64,000 bases of DNA from Streptomyces rimosus (GCF_008704655.1 NZ_CP023688.1:1736001-1800000), one strand, 5' to 3'. Counted from the first letter of the stretch, positions 16,587 through 25,544 are shown. Notes: generated by a model not told the origin, from the letters alone. Numbers and translations: made by a program.

Positions 16587-17572
16587 CCCGCCCGTCCCCC
16601 GCCACCGCCCCTTCCGAAGGCAACCGCCTGCGCCCGCGCCGCTCCTGCCTCGCCGTGCCCGGCAGCAACCCGCGCTTCCTGGAGAAGGCCCAGGGCCTGC
16701 CCGCCGACCAGGTCTTCCTGGACCTGGAGGACGCCTGCGCGCCGCTGGCGAAGCCGGGCGCGCGGCACAACATCGTCGACGCGCTGAACACCGGCGACTG
16801 GACCGGCAAGACGCGCGTCGTGCGGGTCAACGACTGGACCACGGAGTGGACCTACCGGGACGTCATCACCGTCGTCGAGGGCGCGGGCCAGAACCTGGAC
16901 TGCATCATGCTGCCGAAGGTGCAGGACGCCCAGCAGGTCGTCGCGCTGGACCTGCTGCTGAGCCAGATCGAGAAGACCATGGGCTTCGAGGTGGGCCGGA
17001 TCGGCATCGAGGCGCAGATCGAGAACGCCAAGGGCCTGGTGAACGTGGACGACATCGCCGCCGCGTCGCCGCGCCTGGAGACCATCATCTTCGGCCCGGC
17101 CGACTTCATGGCCTCCATCAACATGAAGTCGCTGGTGGTGGGCGAGCAGCCGCCCGGGTACGGCGCCGACGCGTACCACTACATCCTCATGCGCATCCTG
17201 ATGGCGGCGCGCGCCCACGATCTCCAGGCGATCGACGGGCCCTACCTCCAGATCAAGAACGTGGAGGGCTACAAGGAGGTCGCCGGGCGGGCCGCGGCGC
17301 TGGGCTTCGACGGCAAGTGGGTGCTGCACCCGGGCCAGGTCGAGGCCGCCAACGAGGTGTTCTCGCCCACGCAGGAGGACTACGACCACGCGGAGCTGAT
17401 CCTGGACGCGTACGCGTGGCACACCTCCGAGGCCGGCGGGAAGAAGGGCTCCGCGATGCTCGGTGACGAGATGATCGACGAGGCCAGCCGCAAGATGGCG
17501 CTGGTCATCGCCGGAAAGGGCCGCGCCGCCGGCATGACCCGTACCTCGAAGTTCGAAGCCCCGGAGGCGTGA
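16583..17572 (+). CDS. beta-Methylmalyl-CoA/(S)-malyl-CoA lyase (HpcH/HpaI family)
   Basis: Predicted to split beta-methylmalyl-CoA into glyoxylate and propionyl-CoA, the last carbon-carbon cleavage of the pathway. The 329-residue protein starts at ATG 16583 with GGAGG upstream and overlaps the meaA stop. It has the CitE-like barrel with LDLEDACAPLAK, the Mg2+ region GIEAQIENAKGLVNV and IIFGPADFM. The C-terminal LHPGQV segment (KWVLHPGQVEAANEVF) is typical of malyl-CoA lyases. Operon context decides between malyl-CoA lyase and a plain citrate-lyase beta-subunit relative. A thioesterase role, as for Mcl2 proteins, cannot be excluded. Confidence 0.88.
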   Translation: MTRPSPATAPSEGNRLRPRRSCLAVPGSNPRFLEKAQGLPADQVFLDLEDACAPLAKPGARHNIVDALNTGDWTGKTRVVRVNDWTTEWTYRDVITVVEGAGQNLDCIMLPKVQDAQQVVALDLLLSQIEKTMGFEVGRIGIEAQIENAKGLVNVDDIAAASPRLETIIFGPADFMASINMKSLVVGEQPPGYGADAYHYILMRILMAARAHDLQAIDGPYLQIKNVEGYKEVAGRAAALGFDGKWVLHPGQVEAANEVFSPTQEDYDHAELILDAYAWHTSEAGGKKGSAMLGDEMIDEASRKMALVIAGKGRAAGMTRTSKFEAPEA

Positions 17573-18099
17573 GCGCGATGCAGTTCGGCCGTACTTATGA
17601 GGAATTCACCGTCGGGGACGTCTACAAGCACTGGCCGGGAAAGACGGTCACGGAATACGACGACCACCTCTTCTGTCTGCTGACCATGAATCACCATCCG
17701 CTGCACATGGACAGCAACTATGCGGAGCGGACCACCGACTTCGGAAAGAATGTCGTCGTCGGGAACTACATCTACTCGCTGCTGCTGGGGATGTCGGTTC
17801 CGGATGTGTCGGGCAAGGCGATCGCGAATCTCGAAATCGAGTCGCTGAAGCATGTGGCGCCGACTTTCCACGGGGACACGCTGTACGGCGAGACGACGGT
17901 ACTGGACAAGACGCCGTCGAAGTCCAAGAGCGACCGCGGGATCGTGTACGTGGAGACCAAGGGCTACAAGCAGGACGGCACCCTGGTGTGCGTCTTCCGG
18001 CGCAAGGTCATGGTGCCCACGGCCACCTACGTCAAGGAGCGCGGCGGGGAGCAGCCGGGCCGCCCGGAGCTGCGGGAACCGGCCCGTAAGGAGAAGTGA
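17569..18099 (+). CDS. Mesaconyl-CoA hydratase (MaoC hot-dog fold)
   Basis: Probably hydrates mesaconyl-C1-CoA to beta-methylmalyl-CoA. The 176 residues contain one hot-dog domain; the hydratase signature region reads MNHHPLHMDSNYAE, followed by FGKNVVVGNYIYSLLLGM. Bacterial mesaconyl-CoA hydratases in Rhodobacter are about twice as long, so this is the short actinobacterial form and likely a homodimer. The start is the GTG of a GTGA overlap with the lyase stop; an ATG at 17578 is an alternative. The C-terminal 20 residues are charged and probably disordered. Confidence 0.85.
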   Translation: MSAMQFGRTYEEFTVGDVYKHWPGKTVTEYDDHLFCLLTMNHHPLHMDSNYAERTTDFGKNVVVGNYIYSLLLGMSVPDVSGKAIANLEIESLKHVAPTFHGDTLYGETTVLDKTPSKSKSDRGIVYVETKGYKQDGTLVCVFRRKVMVPTATYVKERGGEQPGRPELREPARKEK

Positions 18100-18100
18100 G

Positions 18101-19309
18101 ATGAGCGGACGCCTCGCGCAGACCGAGGGCCTGACGGACATCCAGCGGGAAATCCTCTCGACGGTCCGTGACTTCGTCGACAAAGAGATCCTGCCGGTCG
18201 CCACCGAACTGGAGCACCGCGACGAGTACCCGACGCAGATAGTCGAGGGGCTGAAGGAACTCGGCGTCTTCGGGCTGATGATTCCGGAGGAGTACGGCGG
18301 GCTCGGCGAGTCGCTGCTGACGTACGCGCTGACGGTGGAGGAGATCGCCCGCGGCTGGATGAGCGTGTCGGGCATCATCAACACCCACTTCATCGTGGCG
18401 TACATGCTCAAGCAGCACGGCACGCAGGAGCAGAAGGAGTACTTCCTGCCGAAGATGGCGGCCGGGGAGATCCGGGGTGCCTTCTCGATGTCGGAGCCGG
18501 CGCTCGGTTCGGACGTCTCCGCCATCACGTCCAAGGGCGTGGCGGACGGCGGGGATTATGTACTGACCGGTCAGAAGATGTGGCTGACCAACGGCGGTTC
18601 GTCAACTCTGGTCGCGGTGCTGTGCCGTACGGACGAGGGCCATCCCGAGGGCACCCCGCCGCACAAGTCGATGACCACCTTCCTCGTCGAGAAGGAGGCC
18701 GGTTTCGGTGAGGTGCGGCCGGGCCTGACCATCCCCGGCAAGATCGACAAGATGGGCTACAAGGGGGTCGACACCACCGAGCTGATCATGGACGGGCTGC
18801 GCGTCCCCGCCGACCGGGTCCTCGGCGGCGCGACCGGACGTGGCTTCTATCACATGATGGACGGCGTCGAGGTCGGCCGGGTGAACGTGGCCGCGCGGGG
18901 CTGCGGTGTCGCGCAGCGCGCCTTCGAGCTGGGCGTTTCGTACGCACAGCAGCGGCACACCTTCGGCAAGCCGATCGCGCAGCACCAGGCGATTCAGTTC
19001 AAACTTGCCGAAATGGCGACAAAGGTGGAAGCCGCCCATGCGATGATGGTCAACGCCGCGCGCAAAAAGGACTCCGGGCAGCGAAACGACCTGGAAGCGG
19101 GCATGGCCAAGTACCTGGCCTCCGAGTACTGCAAGGAGGTGGTGGAGGACGCGTTCCGCATTCACGGCGGCTACGGCTTCTCCAAGGAGTACGAGATCGA
19201 GCGCCTCTACCGGGAGGCACCGATGCTCCTCATCGGTGAGGGAACCGCCGAGATCCAGAAAATGATCATCGGCCGGCGGCTACTGGAGGAGTACCGAATC
19301 CAGGGGTGA
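18101..19309 (+). CDS. (2S)-Methylsuccinyl-CoA dehydrogenase (acyl-CoA dehydrogenase family)
   Basis: A FAD enzyme expected to oxidise methylsuccinyl-CoA to mesaconyl-CoA. The 402-residue protein has the standard three parts: an N-terminal helical domain (SGIINTHFIVAYML), a middle strand domain with the FAD segment AFSMSEPALGSDVSAI and MWLTNGG, and a C-terminal helical domain with GVAQRAFELGVSYAQQR and IHGGYGFSKEYEIERLYR. The substrate is inferred from the operon, because sequence alone would only say acyl-CoA dehydrogenase. It lacks the N-terminal extension of the proteobacterial methylsuccinyl-CoA dehydrogenases. It starts one base after the hydratase stop and is the last gene of the pathway operon. 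Confidence 0.88.
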   Translation: MSGRLAQTEGLTDIQREILSTVRDFVDKEILPVATELEHRDEYPTQIVEGLKELGVFGLMIPEEYGGLGESLLTYALTVEEIARGWMSVSGIINTHFIVAYMLKQHGTQEQKEYFLPKMAAGEIRGAFSMSEPALGSDVSAITSKGVADGGDYVLTGQKMWLTNGGSSTLVAVLCRTDEGHPEGTPPHKSMTTFLVEKEAGFGEVRPGLTIPGKIDKMGYKGVDTTELIMDGLRVPADRVLGGATGRGFYHMMDGVEVGRVNVAARGCGVAQRAFELGVSYAQQRHTFGKPIAQHQAIQFKLAEMATKVEAAHAMMVNAARKKDSGQRNDLEAGMAKYLASEYCKEVVEDAFRIHGGYGFSKEYEIERLYREAPMLLIGEGTAEIQKMIIGRRLLEEYRIQG

Positions 19310-19323
19310 ATGCCCGATTTGGG

Positions 19324-19348
19324 GTGATTTCTTCAGGACGAAGATCAC
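19324..19348 (+). terminator. Possible weak terminator behind the pathway operon
   Basis: GTGA and TCTTC pair with GAAGA and TCAC around a five-base loop, with a two-base bulge, starting 15 bases after the stop codon. The stem is short and has no U tract, so it may only stabilise the 3' end. Confidence 0.3.
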
Positions 19349-19478
19349 ACCCGGTCATCGTTGTTCGGCCACGGATTGGCTCTGGCTCTTGGCCAGTTGC
19401 CGCCCGCAACCGATACCATCCCGGGAAAGCCGCCGTCCCCCATTGCATATGCGGCATCCTCCGCTACGAAGGTCATCC

Positions 19479-20126
19479 ATGCCCCACAGCCAATCCTCTG
19501 CACAACGCGGTCGCGTCCGCCTCGCGCGCGGAGCGTCGCCGTGGCTTCTGCCGACCGTCGCGACGGCAGCGGTCAGCCTGGCCCGTTCCCGTCGCTCGGG
19601 ACGCTGGGCTGCCGCCGCCGTGCCCGCCACCGCCCTGGCGGCGGGCATGCTGTGGTTTTTCCGCGACCCTGAGCGCGAGATCGCTCAGGGCCGGGTCATC
19701 TCCCCGGCCGACGGCGTGGTGCAGAGCATCATGCCGTGGAAGGACGGACGCACTCGCGTCGCGATCTTCATGAGCCCGCTGAACGTCCACGTCAACCGCG
19801 CGCCGCTGGCCGGCACGGTGACGTCCGTGGAGCACATCCCCGGCGGGTTCGTCCCGGCGTTCAACAAGGAGAGCGAGAACAACGAGCGGGTCGTCTGGCA
19901 CTTCGACACCGAGCTCGGCGACATCGAGATGGTGCAGATCGCCGGTGCCGTGGCCCGCCGCATCGTCCCGTACGTGCCCCAGGGCACCAAGGTGGAGCAG
20001 GGCGAGCGCATCGGCCTGATCCGCTTCGGGTCGCGCGTCGACGTCTACCTCCCGGCGGGTGTCGAGGCCGCGGTCGAGGTCGGCCAGGCCACCACCGCGG
20101 GGGTGACACGCCTTGACCGTGATTGA
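19479..20126 (+). CDS. psd: Phosphatidylserine decarboxylase
   Basis: Makes phosphatidylethanolamine from phosphatidylserine at the membrane. The 215-residue protein is the short PSD-A form. The hydrophobic N-terminal segment (about 25-50) anchors the beta subunit. The sequence then shows FRDPEREIAQGRVISPADG and FMSPLNVHVNRAP, ending with the self-cleavage site RFGS, whose serine becomes the pyruvoyl cofactor. The start is ATG 19479; upstream in-frame codons run into intergenic sequence. It overlaps pssA by 14 bases, so the two enzymes of the pathway are translationally coupled. Confidence 0.92.
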   Translation: MPHSQSSAQRGRVRLARGASPWLLPTVATAAVSLARSRRSGRWAAAAVPATALAAGMLWFFRDPEREIAQGRVISPADGVVQSIMPWKDGRTRVAIFMSPLNVHVNRAPLAGTVTSVEHIPGGFVPAFNKESENNERVVWHFDTELGDIEMVQIAGAVARRIVPYVPQGTKVEQGERIGLIRFGSRVDVYLPAGVEAAVEVGQATTAGVTRLDRD

Positions 20127-20976
20127 TTCCGACACACAGCCCGGCTGGGTCGCGGACGTCGACGAGGAGGACGTGGCCGACGACATGCCGCTGTCCACGC
20201 GGCTGTCGATCGCGGACACCCTCACCCTGGGCAACGCCATCTGCGGCTTCATGGCCGTCTACTTCACCACCACCGGCGTGCTGATCCCGCACCTGACGGG
20301 CCACGACGACGGCGGGATGGCACGGCACAGCGCCGCCATGGCGGTGATCCTGATGCTGCTGGCCTCCATCTTCGACCTGTTCGACGGGCTCGTCGCGCGC
20401 AAGCTGCGCGCCTCGGCGATGGGGGCCGAGCTCGACAACCTCTCCGACCTGATCAGCTTCGGGCTGGCGCCGGCGTACTTCGTCGTCACCTGGGGCATGG
20501 TCGCCCCGGACTCGCACCAGCGGGTCTCGGTGGTCGCGGCGGTGGTGGTGCTGCTGGCGGTGGTGCTGCGGCTGGCCCGGTTCTCCTGCGTGACGCTGCG
20601 CGACGGCATCTTCCAGGGCATGCCGAGCCCGTTCGGCGCCCTGACCGTCGTCGCGATCGTGCTGCTGGAGCTGCCCTTCGTACCGACGCTGCTGGCGATC
20701 ATCGGCGTGGCCTGGCTGATGGTGAGCCGGGTCGAGTACCCGAAGCCGCGGGGACGGCTCGCGGTGGCGATGCTCAGCTGGATCGTGCTGAGCATGGGCA
20801 TGCTGGCGGCCTGGGCGCTGGACGCCCCCGGCGGCCAGACCCTCCTGCAGACCGGCTGTGCCCTGCAGATCGTGCTGGGCGCGATGATCCCGGTCTTCGC
20901 GACGGCCCGCCGGGTCAACACCTTCCGCGACAACCGCCGCGAGGCGCGCAGCGCGCAGGTACAGCAGATCCAGTAG
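20113..20976 (+). CDS. pssA: CDP-diacylglycerol-serine O-phosphatidyltransferase
   Basis: A membrane enzyme that joins serine to CDP-diacylglycerol, making the substrate for Psd. The 287 residues contain the full CDP-alcohol phosphotransferase signature D-G-x2-A-R-x8-G-x3-D-x3-D (DGLVARKLRASAMGAELDNLSD in pieces: DGLVARK, then GAELDNLSD) and several hydrophobic helices. The N-terminal 25 residues are acidic and cytoplasmic. Start uncertain: TTG 20113 gives the usual MTVIDSDT beginning, and GTG 20119 is two codons later; both overlap the psd stop. The gene order psd-pssA is conserved in Streptomyces. Confidence 0.93.
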   Translation: MTVIDSDTQPGWVADVDEEDVADDMPLSTRLSIADTLTLGNAICGFMAVYFTTTGVLIPHLTGHDDGGMARHSAAMAVILMLLASIFDLFDGLVARKLRASAMGAELDNLSDLISFGLAPAYFVVTWGMVAPDSHQRVSVVAAVVVLLAVVLRLARFSCVTLRDGIFQGMPSPFGALTVVAIVLLELPFVPTLLAIIGVAWLMVSRVEYPKPRGRLAVAMLSWIVLSMGMLAAWALDAPGGQTLLQTGCALQIVLGAMIPVFATARRVNTFRDNRREARSAQVQQIQ

Positions 20977-21000
20977 CGGCCACCGGCCTTCGGACGACAG

Positions 21001-21039
21001 AGGCCCCCGCCGGGCGCAGCAGCTCGGCGGGGGCCTTTT
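21001..21039 (+). terminator. Strong rho-independent terminator after pssA
   Basis: AGGCCCCCGCCG and CGGCGGGGGCCT pair over 12 bp around a 12-base loop, followed by TTTT. It lies 25 bases beyond the pssA stop, between convergent genes. Confidence 0.85.
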
Positions 21040-21141
21040 GTCGTATCCGGAAGCGCGGGAGGTGCACAGGGCGCGCTCAGGCGCCTGCCGCGCCCCCTGG
21101 CATTCGGGTCAGCGCCGTACGGTCACCACACCGTCCCGCCG

Positions 21142-22317
21142 TCACCGCAGGAAATCCCGGGCCAGGGCCTCCGCGGCGCGCTCCAGGAGCGGCCCCGCCT
21201 CGGCCATGCAGCGCGCCGGGTCCGGCTCCAGGTCGGTCAGCGGGTAGGCGCGGCGGATGCCGGCCCGGCCCAGCGCCTCGGGCGGCAGGGCCAGGCGCCC
21301 GCAGACCGCCACCACGTCCAGGCCCGCGGCACGGGCCGCCGCCGCGACGCCGGCCGGGGCCTTGCCGTGCAGGGTCTGCTCGTCCAGCGAACCCTCCCCG
21401 GTGACGACGAAGGTGGCGCGGGCCAGGGCCGGGCCGAAGCCCAGCACCTCCAGCATCACGTCGATGCCAGGACGGAAGGTGGCGCCCAGGCCGACCAGGG
21501 CGCCGTAGCCGATGCCGCCCGCCGCGCCCGCGCCGGGCGCGAGGGCGCATTCCGCGGCGCGCGGCCCCACCGCGGTCTCCAGCACCTTGGCGTAATGGGA
21601 GAGGGCCGCGTCCAGCGCCGCGACGTCCTGCTCGCTCGCGCCCTTCTGCGGCCCGTAGACGGCGGGCGCGCCCTTCGGCCCGGTGAGCGGGTTGTCCACG
21701 TCACTGGCGAGGACCACGTCCGTACCGGCGAGCCGGGGATCCAGACCCGTCAGATCGGCGGTGGCCAGATCGCGCAGCGGGCCGCCGCCCGGTGGGAGCG
21801 GGTCGCCCGCGGCGTCCAGGAAGCGGGCGCCGAGGGCTGCGAGCATGCCCGCGCCGCCGTCGGTCGTGGCGCTGCCGCCGACGCCGAAGACGATCCGGCC
21901 GGCGCCCGCGTCCAGCGCCGCGCGCAGCAGCTCGCCGGTGCCGTACGTGGTGGCCGTGAGCGGTGCGAAGCGCCCCTCGGGCAGGTGCTGGAGGCCGGAC
22001 GCCTCCGCCATCTCGACCACCGCCGTGCCGTCCTCGTGGAGCGCGAAGGTGGCCGTCACCGGGTCGCCGACGGGGCCGGTGACCCGGACCTCGTGCCGTG
22101 CGAAGCCCGCCGCCAGGGCGGCCGCGACCGTGCCGTCGCCGCCGTCCGCGACCGGGACGGACTCCACCGCCAGGCCGGGTACCGCCCGGCGGAGCCCGGC
22201 CGTGACGTGCTCGGCGACCTCGACGGCGGTGAGCGAACCCTTGAATTTGTCCGCGGCGACCAGCACCCGCGGTGCCCGGTCCCGGTCTGCCGCCGGTGTC
22301 CTTGCTGCGTCCGCCAC
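21142..22317 (-). CDS. Glycerate kinase
   Basis: Phosphorylates glycerate with ATP. The 391-residue protein starts at GTG 22317, behind AGGGGAA; the frame is open further upstream, but that part crosses the divergent promoter region. Family motifs are VLVAADKFKGSLTAVEV at the N-terminus, PVADGGDGTV, the glycine-rich FGVGGSATTDGGAGML and the late VTGEGSLDEQTLHGKAP. Lying beside a pathway that ends in glyoxylate, it may complete glyoxylate-to-phosphoglycerate conversion, but the carboligase and reductase needed in between are not in the window. Confidence 0.9.
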   Translation of the reverse strand: MADAARTPAADRDRAPRVLVAADKFKGSLTAVEVAEHVTAGLRRAVPGLAVESVPVADGGDGTVAAALAAGFARHEVRVTGPVGDPVTATFALHEDGTAVVEMAEASGLQHLPEGRFAPLTATTYGTGELLRAALDAGAGRIVFGVGGSATTDGGAGMLAALGARFLDAAGDPLPPGGGPLRDLATADLTGLDPRLAGTDVVLASDVDNPLTGPKGAPAVYGPQKGASEQDVAALDAALSHYAKVLETAVGPRAAECALAPGAGAAGGIGYGALVGLGATFRPGIDVMLEVLGFGPALARATFVVTGEGSLDEQTLHGKAPAGVAAAARAAGLDVVAVCGRLALPPEALGRAGIRRAYPLTDLEPDPARCMAEAGPLLERAAEALARDFLR

Positions 22318-22445
22318 TGTTTCCCCTTGCTTTCGAACTGGCAGTCGCGCCGCTGCAACCTTATCCGGCGCGGGGGCCGGCGAACAGGGAGCGGCGGCGC
22401 GCCAATCCGACGGAACAACCGTTTTTCCGGTCATAGTGGGACGTC

Positions 22446-24167
22446 ATGAGCGTGCAGACGTCCGAGGAACCGACGCCGCATTCCGGGCCCGGCAGCGCGG
22501 AGCACGATCCGCCGCCCGACCTCGTTCTGGTCGGCGTCGGAGTGGCCGCGGTACTCGCGGTGGTCGCCTGGGCGGCGCTGGGCAAAAAGAATTTCGAATC
22601 GGTCACCGATTCCGCGCTGAACTGGGTTCTGGGGAATTTCGGCTGGCTGTTCGTGGTAGCGGCGGATGTCTTTCTCGTGCTGTGCGTCCTCATCGCCTTC
22701 AGCCGATTCGGCCGGGTCCGGCTCGGCACGGACGACGCGGAGCCGGAATTCAGCAATCTGGCGTGGATCGCGATGATGTTCAGCGCCGGAATGGGAATCG
22801 GCCTGATGTTCTACGGCGTGGGCGAGCCGCTGCAGCACTACGTCTCCCCGCCGCCCGCCAGCGGCGTCACACCGCACACCGGCGCCGCGGCCCGTACCGC
22901 GCTGGAGTACTCGTTCTTCCACTGGACCCTGACGCCGTGGGCCATCTACGGCATCGCGGGCCTGGCCCTGGCGTACGCGGGCTTCCGCAAGGGCCGCAGC
23001 AACCGGCTCAGCTCCGCCTTCGTCCCGCTGATCGGCGAGCGGCGGGCCGGCGGACGACTGGGGCACCTGATCGACCTGCTGGCCGTCTTCGCGACCGTCT
23101 TCGGCACGGCCACCAGCCTGGGCCTGGGCGCCCTCCAGGTCAGCAAGGGGCTCAACATCACCACGGGCACGGCGGACAGCACAACCGTCCAGCTGGTGAT
23201 CATCGTGGCGCTGTCCGCCGCGTTCGTGGCCTCGGCGTTCTCCGGCCTGCACAAGGGCGTCAAGTGGCTGTCCACCCTGAACATCGTGCTGGCGGCGCTG
23301 CTGATGCTGTTCGTCTTCCTGCTCGGCCCGACCGTGTACGTCCTGGACAGCATCCCGGCGAGCGTCGGCGGCTACCTCGCCGACCTGCTGCCGATGGCCT
23401 CGCGGACCGGCGCGTTCACCGACGCGGACTGGCTGGGCGTCTGGACGATCTTCTACTGGGCGTGGTGGCTGTCCTGGACCCCGTTCGTCGGCACGTTCAT
23501 CGCCCGGATCTCGCACGGGCGGACCGTACGGGAGTTCCTGATCGGCGTCCTGCTGGTGCCCAGCGGCGCGACCATGATCTGGTTCTGCGTGCTGGGCGGC
23601 AGCGCGATCCGGCTGGACGCCGGCGGCGTGGCGGACCTGGCGAAGAACGCCAAGGACGCGGAGGCGTCGCTGTTCGGCATGCTGGACGCGCTGCCGGCCG
23701 GGGCGGTGACCTCGTGGGTGGCGATGATCCTGGTGATGACGTACTTCATCACCAGCGCCGACTCCGCTTCCCTGGTGATGGGCTCGCTGACCAGCCGCGG
23801 CGCGCTGCATCCGCGTACCTGGCTGGTGGTGACCTGGGGCATCCTGATGGCCGCGGTCGCCGCGGTGCTGCTGGTGGCGGGCGGGCTCGGCGCGCTCCAG
23901 ACGGCGACGATCCTGGTCGCGCTGCCGTTCGTGTTCGTGATGCTGGCGCTGTGCTGGGCGCTGCTGAAGGAACTGCGCGAGGACCCGGGTGCCGGCCCCG
24001 CCCGGCACCCCGCGATGCACGGCCTGCGGGACGCCGTACGCACCATCGTCGGCGAGGAGATCACCGACCGCGGCCGCACCCGCCACCCACGCCTGCGCCG
24101 CGCGGCCGACGCGAAGCGGTCGGGCGACGACCCGGAGACGCCGGGGCAGGGCACGCCGGGTCCGTGA
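22446..24167 (+). CDS. BCCT-family transporter (betaine/choline/carnitine type)
   Basis: A 573-residue membrane protein with 12 predicted segments. It contains the BCCT signature region MMFSAGMGIGLMFYGVGEP and the tryptophan-rich FYWAWWLSWTPFVGTFIAR, which form the substrate box and coupling helix of this family. Members take up betaine, choline or carnitine with Na+ or H+, often for osmoprotection. The C-terminal 70 residues are charged and lie in the cytoplasm, where osmosensing tails occur in BetP. No biosynthetic betaine genes are near, so the substrate is open. It is divergent from glycerate kinase. Confidence 0.92.
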   Translation: MSVQTSEEPTPHSGPGSAEHDPPPDLVLVGVGVAAVLAVVAWAALGKKNFESVTDSALNWVLGNFGWLFVVAADVFLVLCVLIAFSRFGRVRLGTDDAEPEFSNLAWIAMMFSAGMGIGLMFYGVGEPLQHYVSPPPASGVTPHTGAAARTALEYSFFHWTLTPWAIYGIAGLALAYAGFRKGRSNRLSSAFVPLIGERRAGGRLGHLIDLLAVFATVFGTATSLGLGALQVSKGLNITTGTADSTTVQLVIIVALSAAFVASAFSGLHKGVKWLSTLNIVLAALLMLFVFLLGPTVYVLDSIPASVGGYLADLLPMASRTGAFTDADWLGVWTIFYWAWWLSWTPFVGTFIARISHGRTVREFLIGVLLVPSGATMIWFCVLGGSAIRLDAGGVADLAKNAKDAEASLFGMLDALPAGAVTSWVAMILVMTYFITSADSASLVMGSLTSRGALHPRTWLVVTWGILMAAVAAVLLVAGGLGALQTATILVALPFVFVMLALCWALLKELREDPGAGPARHPAMHGLRDAVRTIVGEEITDRGRTRHPRLRRAADAKRSGDDPETPGQGTPGP

Positions 24168-24275
24168 GCGCTCCTGGGGCGCGTCCCGCCGGACGGCGCC
24201 GCCACCGCGTACCGGAACCGAACCGACCGGTGAACGCACCTTCTCCCAGGGCGGCTTGATCAGCACAATGAGGCT

Positions 24276-24650
24276 GTGCCGCATTACGACTACGTGGAGT
24301 TTCCGCTCGGCGAGGCCATGGTCCGGGTTGCGCTGGCACCCGTCGGCGAACCGGCCGGGGGCGCGGACGGGCCGGATCTGCCCGGCGGGATCGGCGGTGT
24401 CACGCCGGTGGGCAGGGGCGACCGGGTCACCACCCTGGCGTCCGACGCGCTGCGGGCCGTGCTCAGTCCGCTGGGGCCGGTGCTCCAGCAGGTGCGCGAC
24501 GCCGTGCTGGCCACGCCCGACCCGCCCCAGGAGCTGGCCGTCACCTTCGGCGTGCAGATCGGCCAGGACCTGAAGCTGGGCGTGGTGGGCACCGGCGAGC
24601 AGGCGAGCATGACCGTCTCGGCGAGCTGGCAGTTCCCGGTGCGGGACTGA
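24276..24650 (+). CDS. Trypco1 (CU044_2847-type) small protein
   Basis: 124 residues from GTG 24276; CACAAT (24264-24269) ends six bases upstream, so the gene may be leaderless. The sequence YDYVEFPLGEAMVRVAL, the middle helix ALRAVLSPLGPVLQQVRDAV, and the C-terminal LAVTFGVQIGQDLKLGVVG match the trypsin-co-occurring domain 1 family. In comparative studies of actinobacterial conflict systems this domain is found next to trypsin-like peptidases and NTPases. The next gene begins four bases downstream with a trypsin-like fragment, which supports the assignment. No enzymatic residues are expected; it may be a regulatory or recognition module. Confidence 0.75.
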   Translation: MPHYDYVEFPLGEAMVRVALAPVGEPAGGADGPDLPGGIGGVTPVGRGDRVTTLASDALRAVLSPLGPVLQQVRDAVLATPDPPQELAVTFGVQIGQDLKLGVVGTGEQASMTVSASWQFPVRD

Positions 24651-24654
24651 CGCC

Positions 24655-25401
24655 ATGGGCTGGTTCACGGTGCCCGCGGACGCGCCCTCGGCGGACGCCC
24701 GCGGGGCGCTGGTCAAAGTGGTGCACGACGACACGGCCCGGACGGCGGGCGCGGGCGTCCAGCTCGCCGCCCGGTCTCTGCTGACCTGCGCCCACGTGGT
24801 CAACATCGCGCTCGCGCGGCGCGTCTACCGCAACACCGCGGCCCGGCTGACGGAGCTGGCGCACTCCGCGGGCGAGGTGCACAGCTTCGACGTCTTCAGG
24901 CTGTTCGTCTCGCAGCACCGGTCGGGCCTGTTGGTGCTGGCCAACGACCCCGTCCACCGGTTCGGCCCGCCCGATCAGTTCACCGACTGGGACTATGCGC
25001 AAGTGGCCGCGCCGGCGGAGCGGTACTGTCCCGTCGTCCTCGCCGACACCGACCGGTTCCCGCAGGCGGTGCTGTACCGCACCGACCGGGTGGTGATCGT
25101 GTCCCGGGCCGACCCGGCCGGGCTGACGCACGCCCAGCAGGCCATGGACCGGCTGTTGACGGCGGGCCTGCCGCATCTGGCGGCGGACGCGGTTGTGGTG
25201 CTCAACCACAGCCGCCCGGAGGCCGGCTGGACGCTGGACCCGGCCTCCGTGCACGCGCTCGCCTCGCGCTGCCGGGACGTGGTCATGGTGCCGCGCGACA
25301 GCCACCTGGCCACCGGCAGCGTGGTGGAGCTGTCCTGGCTGGCCCCGGAGACGTACCGGGCGTATCTGCGGCTGGCGGCGCTGCTCCTCGAAGGCCGGTG
25401 A
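24655..25401 (+). CDS. Chimeric remnant: trypsin N-terminus joined to MinD/ParA C-terminus
   Basis: 248 residues. Residues about 15-50 look like the first strands of a trypsin-like peptidase, with the catalytic-histidine motif LLTCAHVV, but no catalytic Asp or GDSGG follows. From about residue 50 ([32 protein letters not shown]) the sequence follows a MinD/ParA-like ATPase from just after its missing Walker A, through [19 protein letters not shown] and VVVLNHSRP, to the end [12 protein letters not shown]. Neither domain is complete. A deletion joining two neighbouring genes is likely; a functional adaptor is the alternative. It is probably co-transcribed with the Trypco1 gene. Confidence 0.6.
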   Translation: MGWFTVPADAPSADARGALVKVVHDDTARTAGAGVQLAARSLLTCAHVVNIALARRVYRNTAARLTELAHSAGEVHSFDVFRLFVSQHRSGLLVLANDPVHRFGPPDQFTDWDYAQVAAPAERYCPVVLADTDRFPQAVLYRTDRVVIVSRADPAGLTHAQQAMDRLLTAGLPHLAADAVVVLNHSRPEAGWTLDPASVHALASRCRDVVMVPRDSHLATGSVVELSWLAPETYRAYLRLAALLLEGR

Positions 25402-25436
25402 GCCGGGGCGGGCCTGTGTTCAGCCCATCCCCTGTT

Positions 25437-25448
25437 CGAATGCATTCG
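25437..25448. promoter_or_regulatory. Perfect 12-bp palindrome upstream of tyrosinase
   Basis: CGAATGCATTCG lies 97 bp before the tyrosinase start, in the only non-coding stretch (143 bp) between it and the chimeric gene. It is a candidate operator; the binding protein is unknown. Confidence 0.35.
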
Positions 25449-25544
25449 GGAGGACCAGGCATCCGGGCCCCCGGGACGGGTGAGGCTCCGGACAGGACCG
25501 GCCGCCGACGGCCGGGCGGCCACCGCCGGACGAGGGAGTGCCTG

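Noticed and set aside
9981..19309. Secondary-metabolite gene cluster because of ccr and meaA
   Set aside because: No polyketide synthase, NRPS or tailoring set is present; the genes form the primary ethylmalonyl-CoA pathway in its known order.
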